From NCBI RefSeq assembly GCF_003814005.1, contig NZ_CP033898.1, positions 1,798,001 through 1,862,000 on the forward strand: a stretch of DNA of 64,000 bases. The letters are read 5' to 3'. Shown in pieces: positions 26,093 through 35,019 of this stretch (positions are counted from its first letter, which is position 1; every line of letters starts with the position of its first letter). The DNA comes from Corynebacterium pseudopelargi. GTDB lineage: Bacteria > Actinomycetota > Actinomycetes > Mycobacteriales > Mycobacteriaceae. The position numbers were made by a program, and so were the translations under genes. Below the pieces are notes generated by a model, which saw only the letters and a list, made by a program, of their open reading frames with translations, ran no database searches and was not told the origin of the DNA.

Positions 26093-27622
26093 ATGAGCAA
26101 TAACATGCGCCGAAACCGCGATATTCGGCCGGCACCACAGCTAGAGCGCACCCGTGGCCAACAAGGCCCGCGGAGCCTGCGCACCGTATTAGCTGTGCTC
26201 AGCGTTTTGGTTTTGGCGCTTTCTGGCGCCGGTTATTTCACCGTGGGCAAGTTGGGCAATACCCTCGCTTCTGCCGGCAACCTCTCTTTGGGTGAGGCCA
26301 AGGGCGTGAAAGAGGCGGCCGATGGCGCCACCGATATTTTGCTTGTGGGATCCGATTCTCGTAGCGATGCACAGGGCAATGCGCTCACGCCGGAAGAAAT
26401 TGAGATGCTGCATGCCGGTGATGAGCAAAATGACAACACCGACACGATCATGTTGATCCGTGTGCCCAACGACGGCAGTTCCGCCACCGCCATTTCTATT
26501 CCGCGCGATACCTATATCCACGACGAGGAGTTCGGGGATATGAAGATCAACGGCGTGTATAAGGCCTATAAGGACCAAAAGCGCCAGGATCTGCTCGAAG
26601 AAGGAGTGAGCGATGATCGCACGGTTGAACAGCAGGCCACCCAGGCTGGCCGCCAGGGCTTGATCCGTGAGGTAGCAGACCTTTCCGGTGTCACCATTGA
26701 CCACTATGCCGAGGTTGGTCTTTTGGGCTTTGTTTTGCTTACCGACGCAGTGGGTGGCGTTGAGGTCTGTCTGAATGAACCAACCTATGATGAATTCTCC
26801 GGCGCCGATTTCCCCGCCGGTGTGCAAACACTCAATGGTGCCCAAGCCCTTGCCTTTGTGCGCCAGCGTCATGGCCTTCCCCGCGGCGACCTCGATCGCA
26901 TTGTGCGCCAGCAGGCCTTCATGGCTTCTTTGGTAAATAAGGTGCTGTCTACCGGCACGCTGACCAACCCCCAGGCACTGAACAATATGGCCAATGCTGT
27001 GGAGCGTTCCGTGGTCATTGACGAGGACTGGGACATCATGAGCTTTGCCAACCAGTTGCAAAACCTTGCCGGTGGCAACGTGAAGTTCAATACCATCCCC
27101 GTGACCTCCATCGACGGCACTGGCACCTATGGCGAATCCGTGGTGACCATCGACCAAGACCAGGTTCGTGGCTTCTTCGATTCCCTGCTGGGCAATGGCG
27201 CCCCTTCAGAAGAACAAGCCCAGAAGTCGAAGGTGAACGTCTACAACGCCACCACCACCGAGGGCTTGGCTGGCACCGTGGCGCAGTATGTGCGCACCCA
27301 GGGCATGAGCATTGGCGAGACGGGCAATGAGCAAGAGCGCACCGATTCGGTCATCCTCGCCCACGATAAAGACGATGAGGTGGCCCAGGAATTAAGCCAG
27401 AAGCTCGGCTTGCCGGTGGAAGAAGACCGCGAGCAGCCTAAAGATGCCGTCAGCGTGATCGTGGGCTTTGATTATGCAGGCCCACAGGAACAAGCCCCGG
27501 AGGCAGAAGAAGAAAACACCGAGGCCTCTACCACCGTTGGCGAGCCCGGTGCCGATGCCGGCGAGGCCATCGTTGGCCCTGAAATTGATGCCGGTGGCGA
27601 AGGTCCACGCTGCGTGAACTAG
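26093..27622 (+). CDS. LytR-CpsA-Psr (LCP) family cell-wall glycopolymer ligase
   Basis: LCP proteins attach arabinogalactan to peptidoglycan, using decaprenyl-phosphate-linked precursors at the outer face of the membrane. The 509-aa protein has a cytoplasmic basic N-terminus, one transmembrane helix (TVLAVLSVLVLALSGAGYFTVG, about 30-51), the LCP domain (ILLVGSDSRSD, DTIMLIRVPNDG, ISIPRDTYI, MKINGVY, FVRQRHGLPRGDLDRIVRQQAFM) and a C-terminal LytR_C domain (KVNVYNATTTEGLAGTVAQYVRTQG). An acidic tail follows. AAGGA precedes the ATG by 5 nt. It corresponds in position to LcpA of C. glutamicum. Confidence 0.92.
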   Translation: MSNNMRRNRDIRPAPQLERTRGQQGPRSLRTVLAVLSVLVLALSGAGYFTVGKLGNTLASAGNLSLGEAKGVKEAADGATDILLVGSDSRSDAQGNALTPEEIEMLHAGDEQNDNTDTIMLIRVPNDGSSATAISIPRDTYIHDEEFGDMKINGVYKAYKDQKRQDLLEEGVSDDRTVEQQATQAGRQGLIREVADLSGVTIDHYAEVGLLGFVLLTDAVGGVEVCLNEPTYDEFSGADFPAGVQTLNGAQALAFVRQRHGLPRGDLDRIVRQQAFMASLVNKVLSTGTLTNPQALNNMANAVERSVVIDEDWDIMSFANQLQNLAGGNVKFNTIPVTSIDGTGTYGESVVTIDQDQVRGFFDSLLGNGAPSEEQAQKSKVNVYNATTTEGLAGTVAQYVRTQGMSIGETGNEQERTDSVILAHDKDDEVAQELSQKLGLPVEEDREQPKDAVSVIVGFDYAGPQEQAPEAEEENTEASTTVGEPGADAGEAIVGPEIDAGGEGPRCVN

Positions 27623-27633
27623 CATCAGCGCCT

Positions 27634-28263
27634 ATGCGCCTGCTTGAACAACTCCTTGCCCAAGACCCCGCAGCACCAAGGCTGAGCATCTATGACGGCG
27701 ATGCACGCCTCGACTTTTCCGCCCAGACGCTTGATAACTGGGCGGCAAAGGTGGCCAATATGCTGCGCGAAGAATTCGACCTCTACCCCGGCGATGCCAT
27801 CAGCATGGATCTACCGTGTAGCTGGCAAGCCGTGGTACTGACCTTGGGCTGCATCGCAGCCGAAGTGGAGGTGCGTGATGGCCAGGATGAGGATGTGCTT
27901 TTTGCAGAAGCTGCACCCGAAGGCTTTGATGGTGAGCTTGTGTTGATCAGCCGTGATCCTTTTGGCCGTGGCATCGAAGAAACCGGCGGCACGCTCCCAC
28001 CCGGTGCCATTGATTTTGGCCCCACGGTGCGCGTCTATGGCGATGTATTTCCAGAGCCCGGGCCACGCCTTGATGCCTGGACTACCAAGGCCGAACCCCA
28101 GCGCGTGTTGCTTGAAGGGTGGCAGGACGTAGCGGGGATGAGAAAGGCGCTCGCGCCCATGGCTGCTGGCGGATCAGTGGTGGTGGTGACCGGGGGTGTA
28201 AGCCAGGCACGCTTGGATGAGATTGCTCGCGCCGAACGGGTGGACGCCAGGATTGAGGTCTAG
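27634..28263 (+). CDS. TIGR03089-family protein (AMP-ligase-like N-terminal fragment)
   Basis: This 209-aa protein resembles the TIGR03089 family (Rv3268-like), small actinobacterial relatives of the N-terminal part of AMP-forming ligases (RLEFSAQTLDNWAAKVANML-type start, DLYPGDAISMDLPCSWQAVVLTLGCIAA). There is no adenylation P-loop or C-terminal domain, so it is not a working ligase by itself. ATG 27634 is 11 bp after the lcp stop. TAGCAT, overlapping that stop, ends exactly 8 nt upstream, suggesting an internal leaderless transcript in addition to read-through. Confidence 0.75.
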   Translation: MRLLEQLLAQDPAAPRLSIYDGDARLDFSAQTLDNWAAKVANMLREEFDLYPGDAISMDLPCSWQAVVLTLGCIAAEVEVRDGQDEDVLFAEAAPEGFDGELVLISRDPFGRGIEETGGTLPPGAIDFGPTVRVYGDVFPEPGPRLDAWTTKAEPQRVLLEGWQDVAGMRKALAPMAAGGSVVVVTGGVSQARLDEIARAERVDARIEV

Positions 28264-28364
28264 ATCTCAACCCCGAAATAGGGTGATCGACACCATTTTC
28301 GCCCCGCGCTGCGTACAGCGTCACTAGCTTGAACGGGGAAACCAAAAGGAAAGGGTTCGACGCC

Positions 28365-29639
28365 ATGAAACACCTCAACCGCACCGGCGCAGCGCTTGCT
28401 TGCCTGGCACTAGCCTCTGGCGCTGCACTGGCCGGCTGCTCCTCCGATTCAGATTCTTCCAACTCTCAAGCAGCCTCCACCTCCAGCGATAGCCAAGCGC
28501 GTGGACCGATCACCTTTGCCATGGGCAAAAATGACACCGACAAGATCATCCCCGTGATCGAGGCCTGGAATAAAGAGCACCCCGATGAGGAAGTGACCCT
28601 CAAGGAGCTCGCAGGCTCTGCCGATGAGCAGCGCGAAACCCTCGTGCAATCCCTACAGGCAGGCAATGACGACTACGACGTCATGGCGCTCGACCTGCCG
28701 TGGACTGCAGAATTTGCCGCACGCCAGTGGATCGTGCCTCTTGAAGGCGACTACAGCGTCGATACCTCAGCCCTGCTGCAATCCACCGTGGATTCGGCCA
28801 CCTATAACGGCACGCTGTATGCGCTTCCTCAAAACACCAATGGCCAGTTGCTGTATCGCAACACCGAGTTTGTGCCAGAGGCACCGGAGAACTGGCAGCA
28901 ACTGGTAGAAAGCTGCGAAAAGATCGAAGACAAAGACGTCGATTGCCTCACCCTGCAGCTCAGCCAATACGAAGGCCTGGCGGTAAACACCATTGACTTC
29001 ATCCACGGCTGGGGCGGCAATGTGATGGATGGCGATACCCCGAGCGTGGATTCAGAACAATCCCGCGCCGGTATTCAGGCCATGGTCGATGGCTACAAGG
29101 ATGGTGTGATTGCCAAGAACTCCATCGCCGCTACCGAGGAAGAAACCAACCAGGCCTTCGTCGGCGGCGAAACCGCCATGGCAGTGAACTGGCCCTACAT
29201 GTTCACCACCGCCGATGCAGAAAACTCAGCCGTAAAGGGCAAGTACGAGGTTTCGCCACTGGTGGGCAAAGATGGCACCGGTGTTTCCACCCTCGGTGGC
29301 TACAACAACGGCATCAACGTCAATTCCAAGCACAAGGCCACCGCATTGGACTTCATGCAGTTCATCGTGAACGAAGACAACCAGAAGTCCTTCGCAGATG
29401 CATCCTTCCCACCCGTGCTGGCCTCTGTGTACGACGATGAAGCCTATGTGGAAAAGTACCCCTACCTGCCGGCACTGAAGATCTCGCTGGAAAACGCCAA
29501 GCCGCGTCCTGTCAGCCCCTTCTACCCCGCCATTTCCAAGGCCATCCAAGACAATGCCACCGCGGCACTCAAGGATGAAAAGTCCGTCGACGACGCCGCT
29601 AAGGATATGCAGGCAGCCATCGCCAACGCAGCTCAATAA
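28365..29639 (+). CDS. extracellular sugar-binding lipoprotein of an ABC importer (TusE/LpqY-like, probably trehalose)
   Basis: This 424-aa solute-binding lipoprotein has a signal peptide MKHLNRTGAALACLALASGAALAGC with the lipidated Cys in LAGC, then a Ser/Asp linker. The mature part is a family-1 binding protein (ITFAMGKNDTDKIIPVIEAWNKEHPDEEVTLKELAG; YDVMALDLPWTAEFAARQWIVPLE; LYALPQNTNGQLLY). Position near lcp and the following two permeases match the C. glutamicum trehalose importer (tusE-tusF-tusG), which recycles trehalose released when mycolates are transferred. The TTG at 28329 is in frame, but ATG 28365 behind AAAAGGAAAGGG is chosen. Ligand assignment is by context. Confidence 0.82.
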   Translation: MKHLNRTGAALACLALASGAALAGCSSDSDSSNSQAASTSSDSQARGPITFAMGKNDTDKIIPVIEAWNKEHPDEEVTLKELAGSADEQRETLVQSLQAGNDDYDVMALDLPWTAEFAARQWIVPLEGDYSVDTSALLQSTVDSATYNGTLYALPQNTNGQLLYRNTEFVPEAPENWQQLVESCEKIEDKDVDCLTLQLSQYEGLAVNTIDFIHGWGGNVMDGDTPSVDSEQSRAGIQAMVDGYKDGVIAKNSIAATEEETNQAFVGGETAMAVNWPYMFTTADAENSAVKGKYEVSPLVGKDGTGVSTLGGYNNGINVNSKHKATALDFMQFIVNEDNQKSFADASFPPVLASVYDDEAYVEKYPYLPALKISLENAKPRPVSPFYPAISKAIQDNATAALKDEKSVDDAAKDMQAAIANAAQ

Positions 29640-29648
29640 ACCCCTCTC

Positions 29649-29677
29649 GCGCACCTGTGCTTTTTGTGCAGGTGCGC
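29649..29677 (+). other. intercistronic hairpin between binding-protein and permease genes
   Basis: GCGCACCTG (29649-29657) and CAGGTGCGC (29669-29677) form a perfect 9-bp stem with an 11-nt T-rich loop, 10 bp after the binding-protein stop. There is no U-run after it. Such a stem typically protects the upstream mRNA end, giving more binding protein than permease. Confidence 0.6.
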
Positions 29678-29733
29678 TGCTTGCTGCAATGCAGCTTCAC
29701 ACACCCTTTGGCTTGATCTTCTAGGATTTGTCC

Positions 29734-30711
29734 ATGGCCTCTCCCTCGCGGCAACGCACCACTGCCTTCTGGCTGATTGCGCCCGCCCTCTGCGTGCTCG
29801 CGGTAGTGATCGGCTACCCCATCGTGCGAGCCATCTACCTGTCCTTTCAAGGCGATAAAGGCATCGACCCCGCCACGGGTTTGTTTAGCGATGGTGGCTT
29901 CGCCGGCCTCGAGCACTACCAATACTGGCTACTGCAGCGATGCACCAGCGCCACCGGCGCAAGCACCTGCCCCGATGGAGTAATCGCCACCGACTTCTGG
30001 CCGGCCATGGGCAACACCGTCTTTTTCACGGTGGTGACGGTGAGCCTGGAAATCATCCTGGGTATGGGCATGGCGCTGATTATGAATCGGGAGTTCCGTG
30101 GCCGCGGGCTCGTCCGCGCAGCAGTGCTGATCCCCTGGGCGATTCCCACGGCAGTGACTGCGAAGCTGTGGCAATTCATCTTTGCCGAGCGCGGCATTAT
30201 TAACTCGCTGCTCCACGAGCCGATCCAGTGGACCACCGACCCCTGGGCTGCGCGAACCGCGGTGATCATCGCCGATGTATGGAAAACCACGCCTTTTATG
30301 GCGCTGCTGATCCTGGCTGGCCTGCAGATGATCCCCAAAGACGTCTACGAAGCCGCCAAAGTGGACGGTGCAAGCACCTTCCAGCAATTCATCCACATCA
30401 CCTTGCCACTGGTACGACCAGCATTGATGGTGGCGGTGCTGTTTAGAACCCTCGACGCGCTGCGCATGTACGACCTTCCGGTAATCATGATCTCGCCTTC
30501 TTCCAACTCGCCTGCTGCCACCATCTCCCAGCTCGTGGTGGAAGACATGCGCCAAGGGCACTTCAATTCCGCCTCGGCACTTTCCACCCTGATCTTCCTG
30601 CTGATCTTCGCGGTGGCCTTTGTCATGATCCGCTTCTTAGGTGCAGATATTGCTGGCACGCGCGAGCAACGTCGACAAGCGAAAGAACAAGCCAAGGAGT
30701 TAGCACGATGA
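29734..30711 (+). CDS. ABC sugar transporter permease (SugA/TusF-like)
   Basis: This 325-aa inner-membrane permease of the MalF type has six hydrophobic segments: around 12-32 (FWLIAPALCVLAVVIGYPIV), 95-120, 130-150, 180-200, 228-248 and 290-310. The cytoplasmic EAA loop, which docks the ATPase, reads YEAAKVDGASTFQQFIHITLPLVRPAL near 205-232. ATG 29734 lies 8 nt after AGGAT; TTG 29728 is rejected. The gene overlaps the next permease by ATGA. Works with the upstream lipoprotein and downstream permease; no ATPase gene is in the window. Confidence 0.88.
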   Translation: MASPSRQRTTAFWLIAPALCVLAVVIGYPIVRAIYLSFQGDKGIDPATGLFSDGGFAGLEHYQYWLLQRCTSATGASTCPDGVIATDFWPAMGNTVFFTVVTVSLEIILGMGMALIMNREFRGRGLVRAAVLIPWAIPTAVTAKLWQFIFAERGIINSLLHEPIQWTTDPWAARTAVIIADVWKTTPFMALLILAGLQMIPKDVYEAAKVDGASTFQQFIHITLPLVRPALMVAVLFRTLDALRMYDLPVIMISPSSNSPAATISQLVVEDMRQGHFNSASALSTLIFLLIFAVAFVMIRFLGADIAGTREQRRQAKEQAKELAR

Positions 30712-31535
30712 AAAAATCGCTGATTGGCAACTACCTTGGTGTTGTTTTGATCCTCGTGTGGGGCCTTGCGCCGTTTTATTGGATGGTGATTACCGCCCTG
30801 CGTGATTCCACCTACACCTTCGACACCACACCCTGGCCTACCCACATCACCCTGGATAATTTCCGCGATGCGCTGGCTACCGATAAAGGCAATGACTTCC
30901 TGCACGCCATTGGCAACTCGCTCTTGATCAGCTTCTGCACCACGGCACTGGCGGTGATCATTGGCGTTTTTACCGCCTATGCGCTGGCACGTTTGGAATT
31001 CCGCGGCAAAGGGCTCGTCACGGGCATCATCTTGGCCGCCTCGATGTTTCCAGGCATTGCGCTGGTCACTCCACTTTTTCAGCTCTTTGGCAACCTCGGC
31101 TGGATCGGCACCTACCGCGCGCTGATCATCCCGAATATCTCCTTCGCGCTGCCGCTTACCATCTACACCCTGGTGAGCTTTTTCCGCCAACTGCCCTGGG
31201 AATTAGAAGAAGCCGCCCGCGTTGATGGCGCCACCCGCGCCCAGGCCTTTCGCCTGATCCTGCTGCCACTGGCAGCACCGGCGCTGTTTACCACCGCGAT
31301 CTTGGCCTTTATTGCCACCTGGAATGAATTTATGCTGGCCAAGCAGCTTTCTACCAATGCCACCGAGCCGGTAACGGTAGCTATCGCCCGCTTCTCTGGC
31401 CCCAGCGCATTCGAATTCCCCTACGCCGCCATCATGGCCGCCGGCGCGCTGGTCACGGTGCCACTGATTATCATGGTGCTCATTTTCCAACGCAGAATCG
31501 TCTCTGGTCTGACTGCAGGCGGTATTAAGGCGTAG
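30708..31535 (+). CDS. ABC sugar transporter permease (SugB/TusG-like)
   Basis: This 275-aa MalG-type permease has six predicted membrane spans, starting YLGVVLILVWGLAPFYWMVI near residues 8-27. The EAA loop LEEAARVDGATRAQAFRLILLPLAAPAL is near 165-192. The ATG overlaps the preceding permease stop (ATGA), so the pair is made in equal amounts as required for a heterodimeric channel. The final residues GLTAGGIKA are typical of the family. A TAGAAT -10-like element for the next small gene overlaps its stop codon. Confidence 0.9.
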   Translation: MKKSLIGNYLGVVLILVWGLAPFYWMVITALRDSTYTFDTTPWPTHITLDNFRDALATDKGNDFLHAIGNSLLISFCTTALAVIIGVFTAYALARLEFRGKGLVTGIILAASMFPGIALVTPLFQLFGNLGWIGTYRALIIPNISFALPLTIYTLVSFFRQLPWELEEAARVDGATRAQAFRLILLPLAAPALFTTAILAFIATWNEFMLAKQLSTNATEPVTVAIARFSGPSAFEFPYAAIMAAGALVTVPLIIMVLIFQRRIVSGLTAGGIKA

Positions 31536-31546
31536 AATTTTCGCCC

Positions 31547-31756
31547 ATGAGCACCCCCAACAGCGAGCGCAAGGCACTCGTATTTGACGCGATCTTCGGA
31601 TTCGTCGGCTTCTTTGCCTTCCTCGCCTTTATCCAAGCAGTGCTCAACCTCTTCCAGCCCGAGCCGAAGGTCTGGCCAGCGCTGCTTGCACTCGTGCTTG
31701 TGATCGCCACCGTGACCCTATGGCGCATCAGGCGGCGCTGGCACGACCCTTCCTAA
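31547..31756 (+). CDS. small membrane protein after the importer operon
   Basis: This 69-aa protein has two hydrophobic helices (ALVFDAIFGFVGFFAFLAFIQAVL, 10-33; VWPALLALVLVIATVTLWRI, 42-61) and a basic C-terminus RRRWHDPS. A small hypothetical gene occupies the same place after tusG in C. glutamicum, so a link with the importer is possible. ATG 31547 follows TAGAAT by exactly 8 nt, suggesting its own leaderless transcript as well as read-through. Followed by a perfect bidirectional terminator. Function not recognised. Confidence 0.72.
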   Translation: MSTPNSERKALVFDAIFGFVGFFAFLAFIQAVLNLFQPEPKVWPALLALVLVIATVTLWRIRRRWHDPS

Positions 31757-31777
31757 GAAAGCCACCGAAACAAAAAA

Positions 31778-31803
31778 GATGCCAAGGCGTGTGCCTTGGC
31801 ATC
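31778..31803. terminator. bidirectional terminator between the importer operon and purE
   Basis: GATGCCAAGGC (31778-31788) and GCCTTGGCATC (31793-31803) form a perfect 11-bp stem with loop GTGT. A run of six A residues before it serves as U-run for purE on the minus strand; GCTGTTATT follows on the plus strand. Confidence 0.88.
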
Positions 31804-31807
31804 GCTG

Positions 31808-32308
31808 TTATTGCCCCATGAGCTTGCGACGAAGCGCTTCGTCTTTTGCCTCAACCTTTTCACGCAACTGCTCTTGGTATTCGGCCATGCGCTGGGTTAA
31901 TTGCTCATCGCCAGCGCCGAGGATGCGCACCGCAAGCAAGCCTGCGTTTTGCGCCCCGCCGATCGACACCGTAGCTACCGGCACACCAGCAGGCATCTGC
32001 ACGATAGAGAGCAAAGAATCCATCCCATCGAGCTGATCTAAGGCACGCGGAATGCCGATCACCGGCAGCGGAGTTGCCGCAGCCACCATGCCAGGAAGGT
32101 GCGCTGCACCCCCGGCGCAAGCAATAATCGCCTTCAATCCGCGCTGATGCGCCTGCTGTGCATAGTTGAGCATCTTCTCAGGAGTGCGGTGCGCCGATAC
32201 CACGCCTACCTCAAAGGGCACACCGAATTCCGCTAAAACCTCCGCGGCCGGCTCCACGGTGGGCCAGTCCGAATCGGATCCCATGATGAGTCCAACAAGT
32301 GGTTGCAT
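31808..32308 (-). CDS. purE: 5-(carboxyamino)imidazole ribonucleotide mutase
   Basis: PurE moves the carboxylate of N5-CAIR to C4, giving CAIR in purine synthesis. The 166-aa class I enzyme has the active-site loops GSDSDWPTV (10-18), SAHRTPEKM near 40 and [15 protein letters not shown] near 67-81. The frame is open to 32413, but ATG 32308 ([15 protein letters not shown]) is 7 nt after AGGAG and gives the family length. It lies 2 nt downstream of purK, its partner in the preceding step, and ends at a bidirectional terminator. Confidence 0.95.
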   Translation of the reverse strand: MQPLVGLIMGSDSDWPTVEPAAEVLAEFGVPFEVGVVSAHRTPEKMLNYAQQAHQRGLKAIIACAGGAAHLPGMVAAATPLPVIGIPRALDQLDGMDSLLSIVQMPAGVPVATVSIGGAQNAGLLAVRILGAGDEQLTQRMAEYQEQLREKVEAKDEALRRKLMGQ

Positions 32309-32310
32309 GT

Positions 32311-33567
32311 TTATTCTCCTTGCTCGCTTGATTGTTCTGGCCAGGTGGCATGCACCAGGAAATGTGCCGCTGCCTGGGCTGCGTTGCGGGTGGCTTCGAG
32401 GTGCTCGCCGCAAAAATTGACGTGGGCAATCTTGCGGCCCGGGCGATGCTCTTTGCCGTAGAGGTGAATCTTTGCCTTCGGGTAGCGGCGCATCACCTCG
32501 AGTACTCGTTTGTTCATGGGCATGGCGGGATCGTGCGCTGCGCCCAACACATTGGCCATCACGGTGTAGTTGGCGGTGGTGTGGGTATCGCCCAAAGGCA
32601 GGTCGAGCACAGCACGAAGGTGCTGCTCGAATTGGCTGGTGCAGCAGCCATCTTGAGTCCAGTGCCCAGTGTTATGCGGGCGCATCGCCAACTCATTGAC
32701 GCTCAACTCCACAGCACCATCTTTGCCTTGGCACACAAAAAGCTCCACGGCGAGCACGCCTGTAACACCGAGCCCATTGGCAAGGGCCACGCTGAGTTCT
32801 TCTGCCTGCTGGCGCAGCGCAACGTCAAGGTTGGGGGCAGGGGCTACCGCCTCGGCGCACACACCATCGCGCTGTACTGATTCCACCACCGGCCATGCCT
32901 GGGTAGCGCCACTGGGGGTGCGCGCGACCATGGCAGAAAGCTCGCCGCGAAGGGCCACCTTTTCTTCTGCCATCAGTGGGGTGCCCGCCTCAAGGAGCTC
33001 CCCTACCTGTGTGGCGAGCGCTTCGCGGGTATCTGGGAACCACACGCCGTGGCCGTCGTAGCCACCGCGGCGGGCTTTGAGGCAGACTTCGCCTTGGACC
33101 TGATCCCAAAACGCCAAGGCATCTTCCACGCTGTCAATGCGCGCGAAAGGCGGTACTGGGGCGCCGAGTGCTTGCAATTTCTTGCGCATCTCGAGCTTGT
33201 CTTGGGCATAAATCAAGGCCTCGGGGCGGGGTTGCACATTTACACCTTGGGCAATGAGTGCATCGAGGTGCTCATTGGGCACATGCTCGTGATCAAAGGT
33301 CACGGCATCGGCGCCTTGGGCGGCACGCCGGACATCTTCAAGATTGGTGTAGTCTCCGAGCAACACATCGGAGCACACCTGGGCGGCACTTGCATCATTG
33401 CTACTGGCTAGAAGCCTCAACGATTGGCCTAGCTCGATAGCAGCAGTTTGCATCATGCGCGCGAGCTGCCCATCGCCGATCACTGCCACGATTGGCATAT
33501 CGGGGGCGTGCGCTGGGTGACGTTGCTGATTTGCTTCTGCATTGCTCTGTTGCGCCTCAATCACCAC
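32311..33567 (-). CDS. purK: 5-(carboxyamino)imidazole ribonucleotide synthase
   Basis: PurK is an ATP-grasp enzyme that carboxylates AIR with bicarbonate to N5-CAIR. About 418 aa: the N-terminal [21 protein letters not shown] loop, ATP-grasp core ([30 protein letters not shown]), metal/phosphate site [35 protein letters not shown]. The frame reaches 33648 and a short start exists at ATG 33498. GTG 33567/33564 is preferred because TATAGT ends 4/7 nt upstream, with no ribosome-binding site, indicating a leaderless message. First gene of purK-purE. Confidence 0.92.
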   Translation of the reverse strand: MVIEAQQSNAEANQQRHPAHAPDMPIVAVIGDGQLARMMQTAAIELGQSLRLLASSNDASAAQVCSDVLLGDYTNLEDVRRAAQGADAVTFDHEHVPNEHLDALIAQGVNVQPRPEALIYAQDKLEMRKKLQALGAPVPPFARIDSVEDALAFWDQVQGEVCLKARRGGYDGHGVWFPDTREALATQVGELLEAGTPLMAEEKVALRGELSAMVARTPSGATQAWPVVESVQRDGVCAEAVAPAPNLDVALRQQAEELSVALANGLGVTGVLAVELFVCQGKDGAVELSVNELAMRPHNTGHWTQDGCCTSQFEQHLRAVLDLPLGDTHTTANYTVMANVLGAAHDPAMPMNKRVLEVMRRYPKAKIHLYGKEHRPGRKIAHVNFCGEHLEATRNAAQAAAHFLVHATWPEQSSEQGE

Positions 33568-33620
33568 GCTGACTATACGCGGGGGAGGTGTGTTGGATAC
33601 ATCCTCTAGTACCCCCGCAT

Positions 33621-33667
33621 GGGCAAAGCACAAGGCTCCAAGCGCCAAAGCCTGGGCATCTTTGCCC
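33621..33667. other. long stem-loop after the birA-PH operon
   Basis: GGGCAAAG (33621-33628) pairs perfectly with CTTTGCCC (33660-33667), and AGGCT (33633-33637) with AGCCT (33649-33653) inside. It starts on the stop codon of the PH-domain gene. There is no U-run. Possibly a terminator or mRNA-end protector for the birA-PH operon, upstream of purK. Confidence 0.45.
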
Positions 33668-34134
33668 TACCAAATCACGGGATTGACAATGCCTGCCTCA
33701 ATGCTGGCTGCCACGGTTTTGGCTTTGGGCACAGACTCTAAAAGCACCAAATGATCCAGCCCTGCCACAGATAGGGTGATGTCTTTGCGGCGGCGTTGCA
33801 CATGGCGCACCGTAGAAAGGGGGATGGATTCCACCTTTGAGCTCAACCCCGCATCGCGGGCAATGATGCGGTGGTCGGTAACGATGATCCTTCGCCTTCG
33901 TGCCCCGATCACTGGCAGCACAAAGCGCAGCAGCACCAAGATAAACCAGAGGCCAACCAGGGCATTGCGCAGCATCGGCCCTGGATCGAGGAAGGTGTGT
34001 TCCCGATCCATCCAACCGATGCCCATCCAGCACAGCCCGGTGATGACCACCAGCTCCATCACCGGGTAGAGCAATGAGCCAAAGGAGGCGGTGACATCGG
34101 CGCGCACCTGTTCTTCTGGGGCGATGCGGATCAT
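33667..34134 (-). CDS. membrane protein with bacterial PH-like domain
   Basis: This 155-aa protein has two N-terminal membrane helices (SLLYPVMELVVITGLCWMGIGW, about 20-41; LRNALVGLWFILVLLRFVLPVIG, about 55-77), then a bPH2-type domain (RRIIVTDHRIIARDAGLSSKVESIPLSTVRHVQRRRKDITLSVAG). Rv3278c is a likely relative by position. The ATG overlaps the birA stop (ATGA), so it is coupled to birA, a conserved but unexplained pairing. Function unknown. Confidence 0.8.
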   Translation of the reverse strand: MIRIAPEEQVRADVTASFGSLLYPVMELVVITGLCWMGIGWMDREHTFLDPGPMLRNALVGLWFILVLLRFVLPVIGARRRRIIVTDHRIIARDAGLSSKVESIPLSTVRHVQRRRKDITLSVAGLDHLVLLESVPKAKTVAASIEAGIVNPVIW

Positions 34135-34952
34135 TGGCCCACTCCATATCCTCCATGCTGGGCACGCAGGTGGAATACATCGCCGGCGCTCAGCTCATGT
34201 ACCTCGCCTGCATCATCGCGCACCAGGAGCAAACCGGCGTCGCTGACGTTGATGGCAGTACCGAGCAGTTCTTTATCTCCCGGCAAGATCACGCGCACTT
34301 CGGTGCCGATGGTGGCGCACACGGCGCGATAATCCTCAATCAGGGCGGGATCATTGTCTTGCCACTGGCTCAAGCGGTGGTGCAGGCTCAGCATCACCTG
34401 GGCGGCGAGTTCATTTCTTTCATAGGCAATGCCCTCAAGCTCCAGGCTGGTGGCGTGAGGCACGGGCAGTTCATCGCGGCGAAGCGAGGTATTTAACCCC
34501 AATCCGATCACCACGGCAGGTTCAGGGCCAAGGCTTACGGCCTCGGCAAGAATGCCGCATAGTTTGCGGTGCTCAATGATGAGGTCATTTGGCCATTTCA
34601 CCTTGATGCCGGCGTCTTTGGGCAGGGCGTCGACAAGCGCTAAGCCTGTGGCCAGGGGCATGAGGCCAAGCCTTTGCACACAACTTGCTGGCGGGCGAAG
34701 CAACAGCGAAAGCGTGAGTTGGGCACCGGAGGGTGACTCATAGCGGCGCCCCATCCTGCCGCGGCCTTGGCTTTGATGCTCGGCAAATAGCACGGTCCAC
34801 GCGGGTGCTCCCTGTTTGGCCATGGCCACGAGATCGGTGTTGGTTGATCCGGTGGTCTCGACATGCTCGATGCGGGCCAGTGGGCCACGAGCGACCAGGC
34901 GGCTGCGTAGAGCAGTGATATTTAGCGGGGTGCGCGGATCTTGGGGGTGCAT
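34131..34952 (-). CDS. birA: biotin-[acetyl-CoA-carboxylase] ligase
   Basis: BirA makes biotinyl-AMP and attaches biotin to the AMKM lysine of AccBC and Pyc, both in this window. The 273-aa group I ligase lacks the N-terminal repressor domain. Motifs: TGSTNTDLVAMA near 35, the biotin/ATP loop GRGRMGRRYESP near 67, KWPNDLIIEHRKLCGILAE near 123-141, and VVIGLGLNTS near 150. The frame is open to 35201 but the upstream part is repeat DNA. ATG 34952 has TAGGAT exactly 8 nt upstream, so the transcript is probably leaderless. Divergent from accD1. Confidence 0.93.
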   Translation of the reverse strand: MHPQDPRTPLNITALRSRLVARGPLARIEHVETTGSTNTDLVAMAKQGAPAWTVLFAEHQSQGRGRMGRRYESPSGAQLTLSLLLRPPASCVQRLGLMPLATGLALVDALPKDAGIKVKWPNDLIIEHRKLCGILAEAVSLGPEPAVVIGLGLNTSLRRDELPVPHATSLELEGIAYERNELAAQVMLSLHHRLSQWQDNDPALIEDYRAVCATIGTEVRVILPGDKELLGTAINVSDAGLLLVRDDAGEVHELSAGDVFHLRAQHGGYGVGQ

Positions 34953-35019
34953 GGTGCTAGATCCTAGTCGGATCGGCCTCGAAGGTCTGTTGGCCTTGAG
35001 TGTGGTTGCGCTTCTTAGC

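Noticed and set aside
26189..27157. Open frame of 322 codons opposite the LCP gene
   Set aside because: Shadow; the LCP domain motifs on the plus strand are unambiguous.
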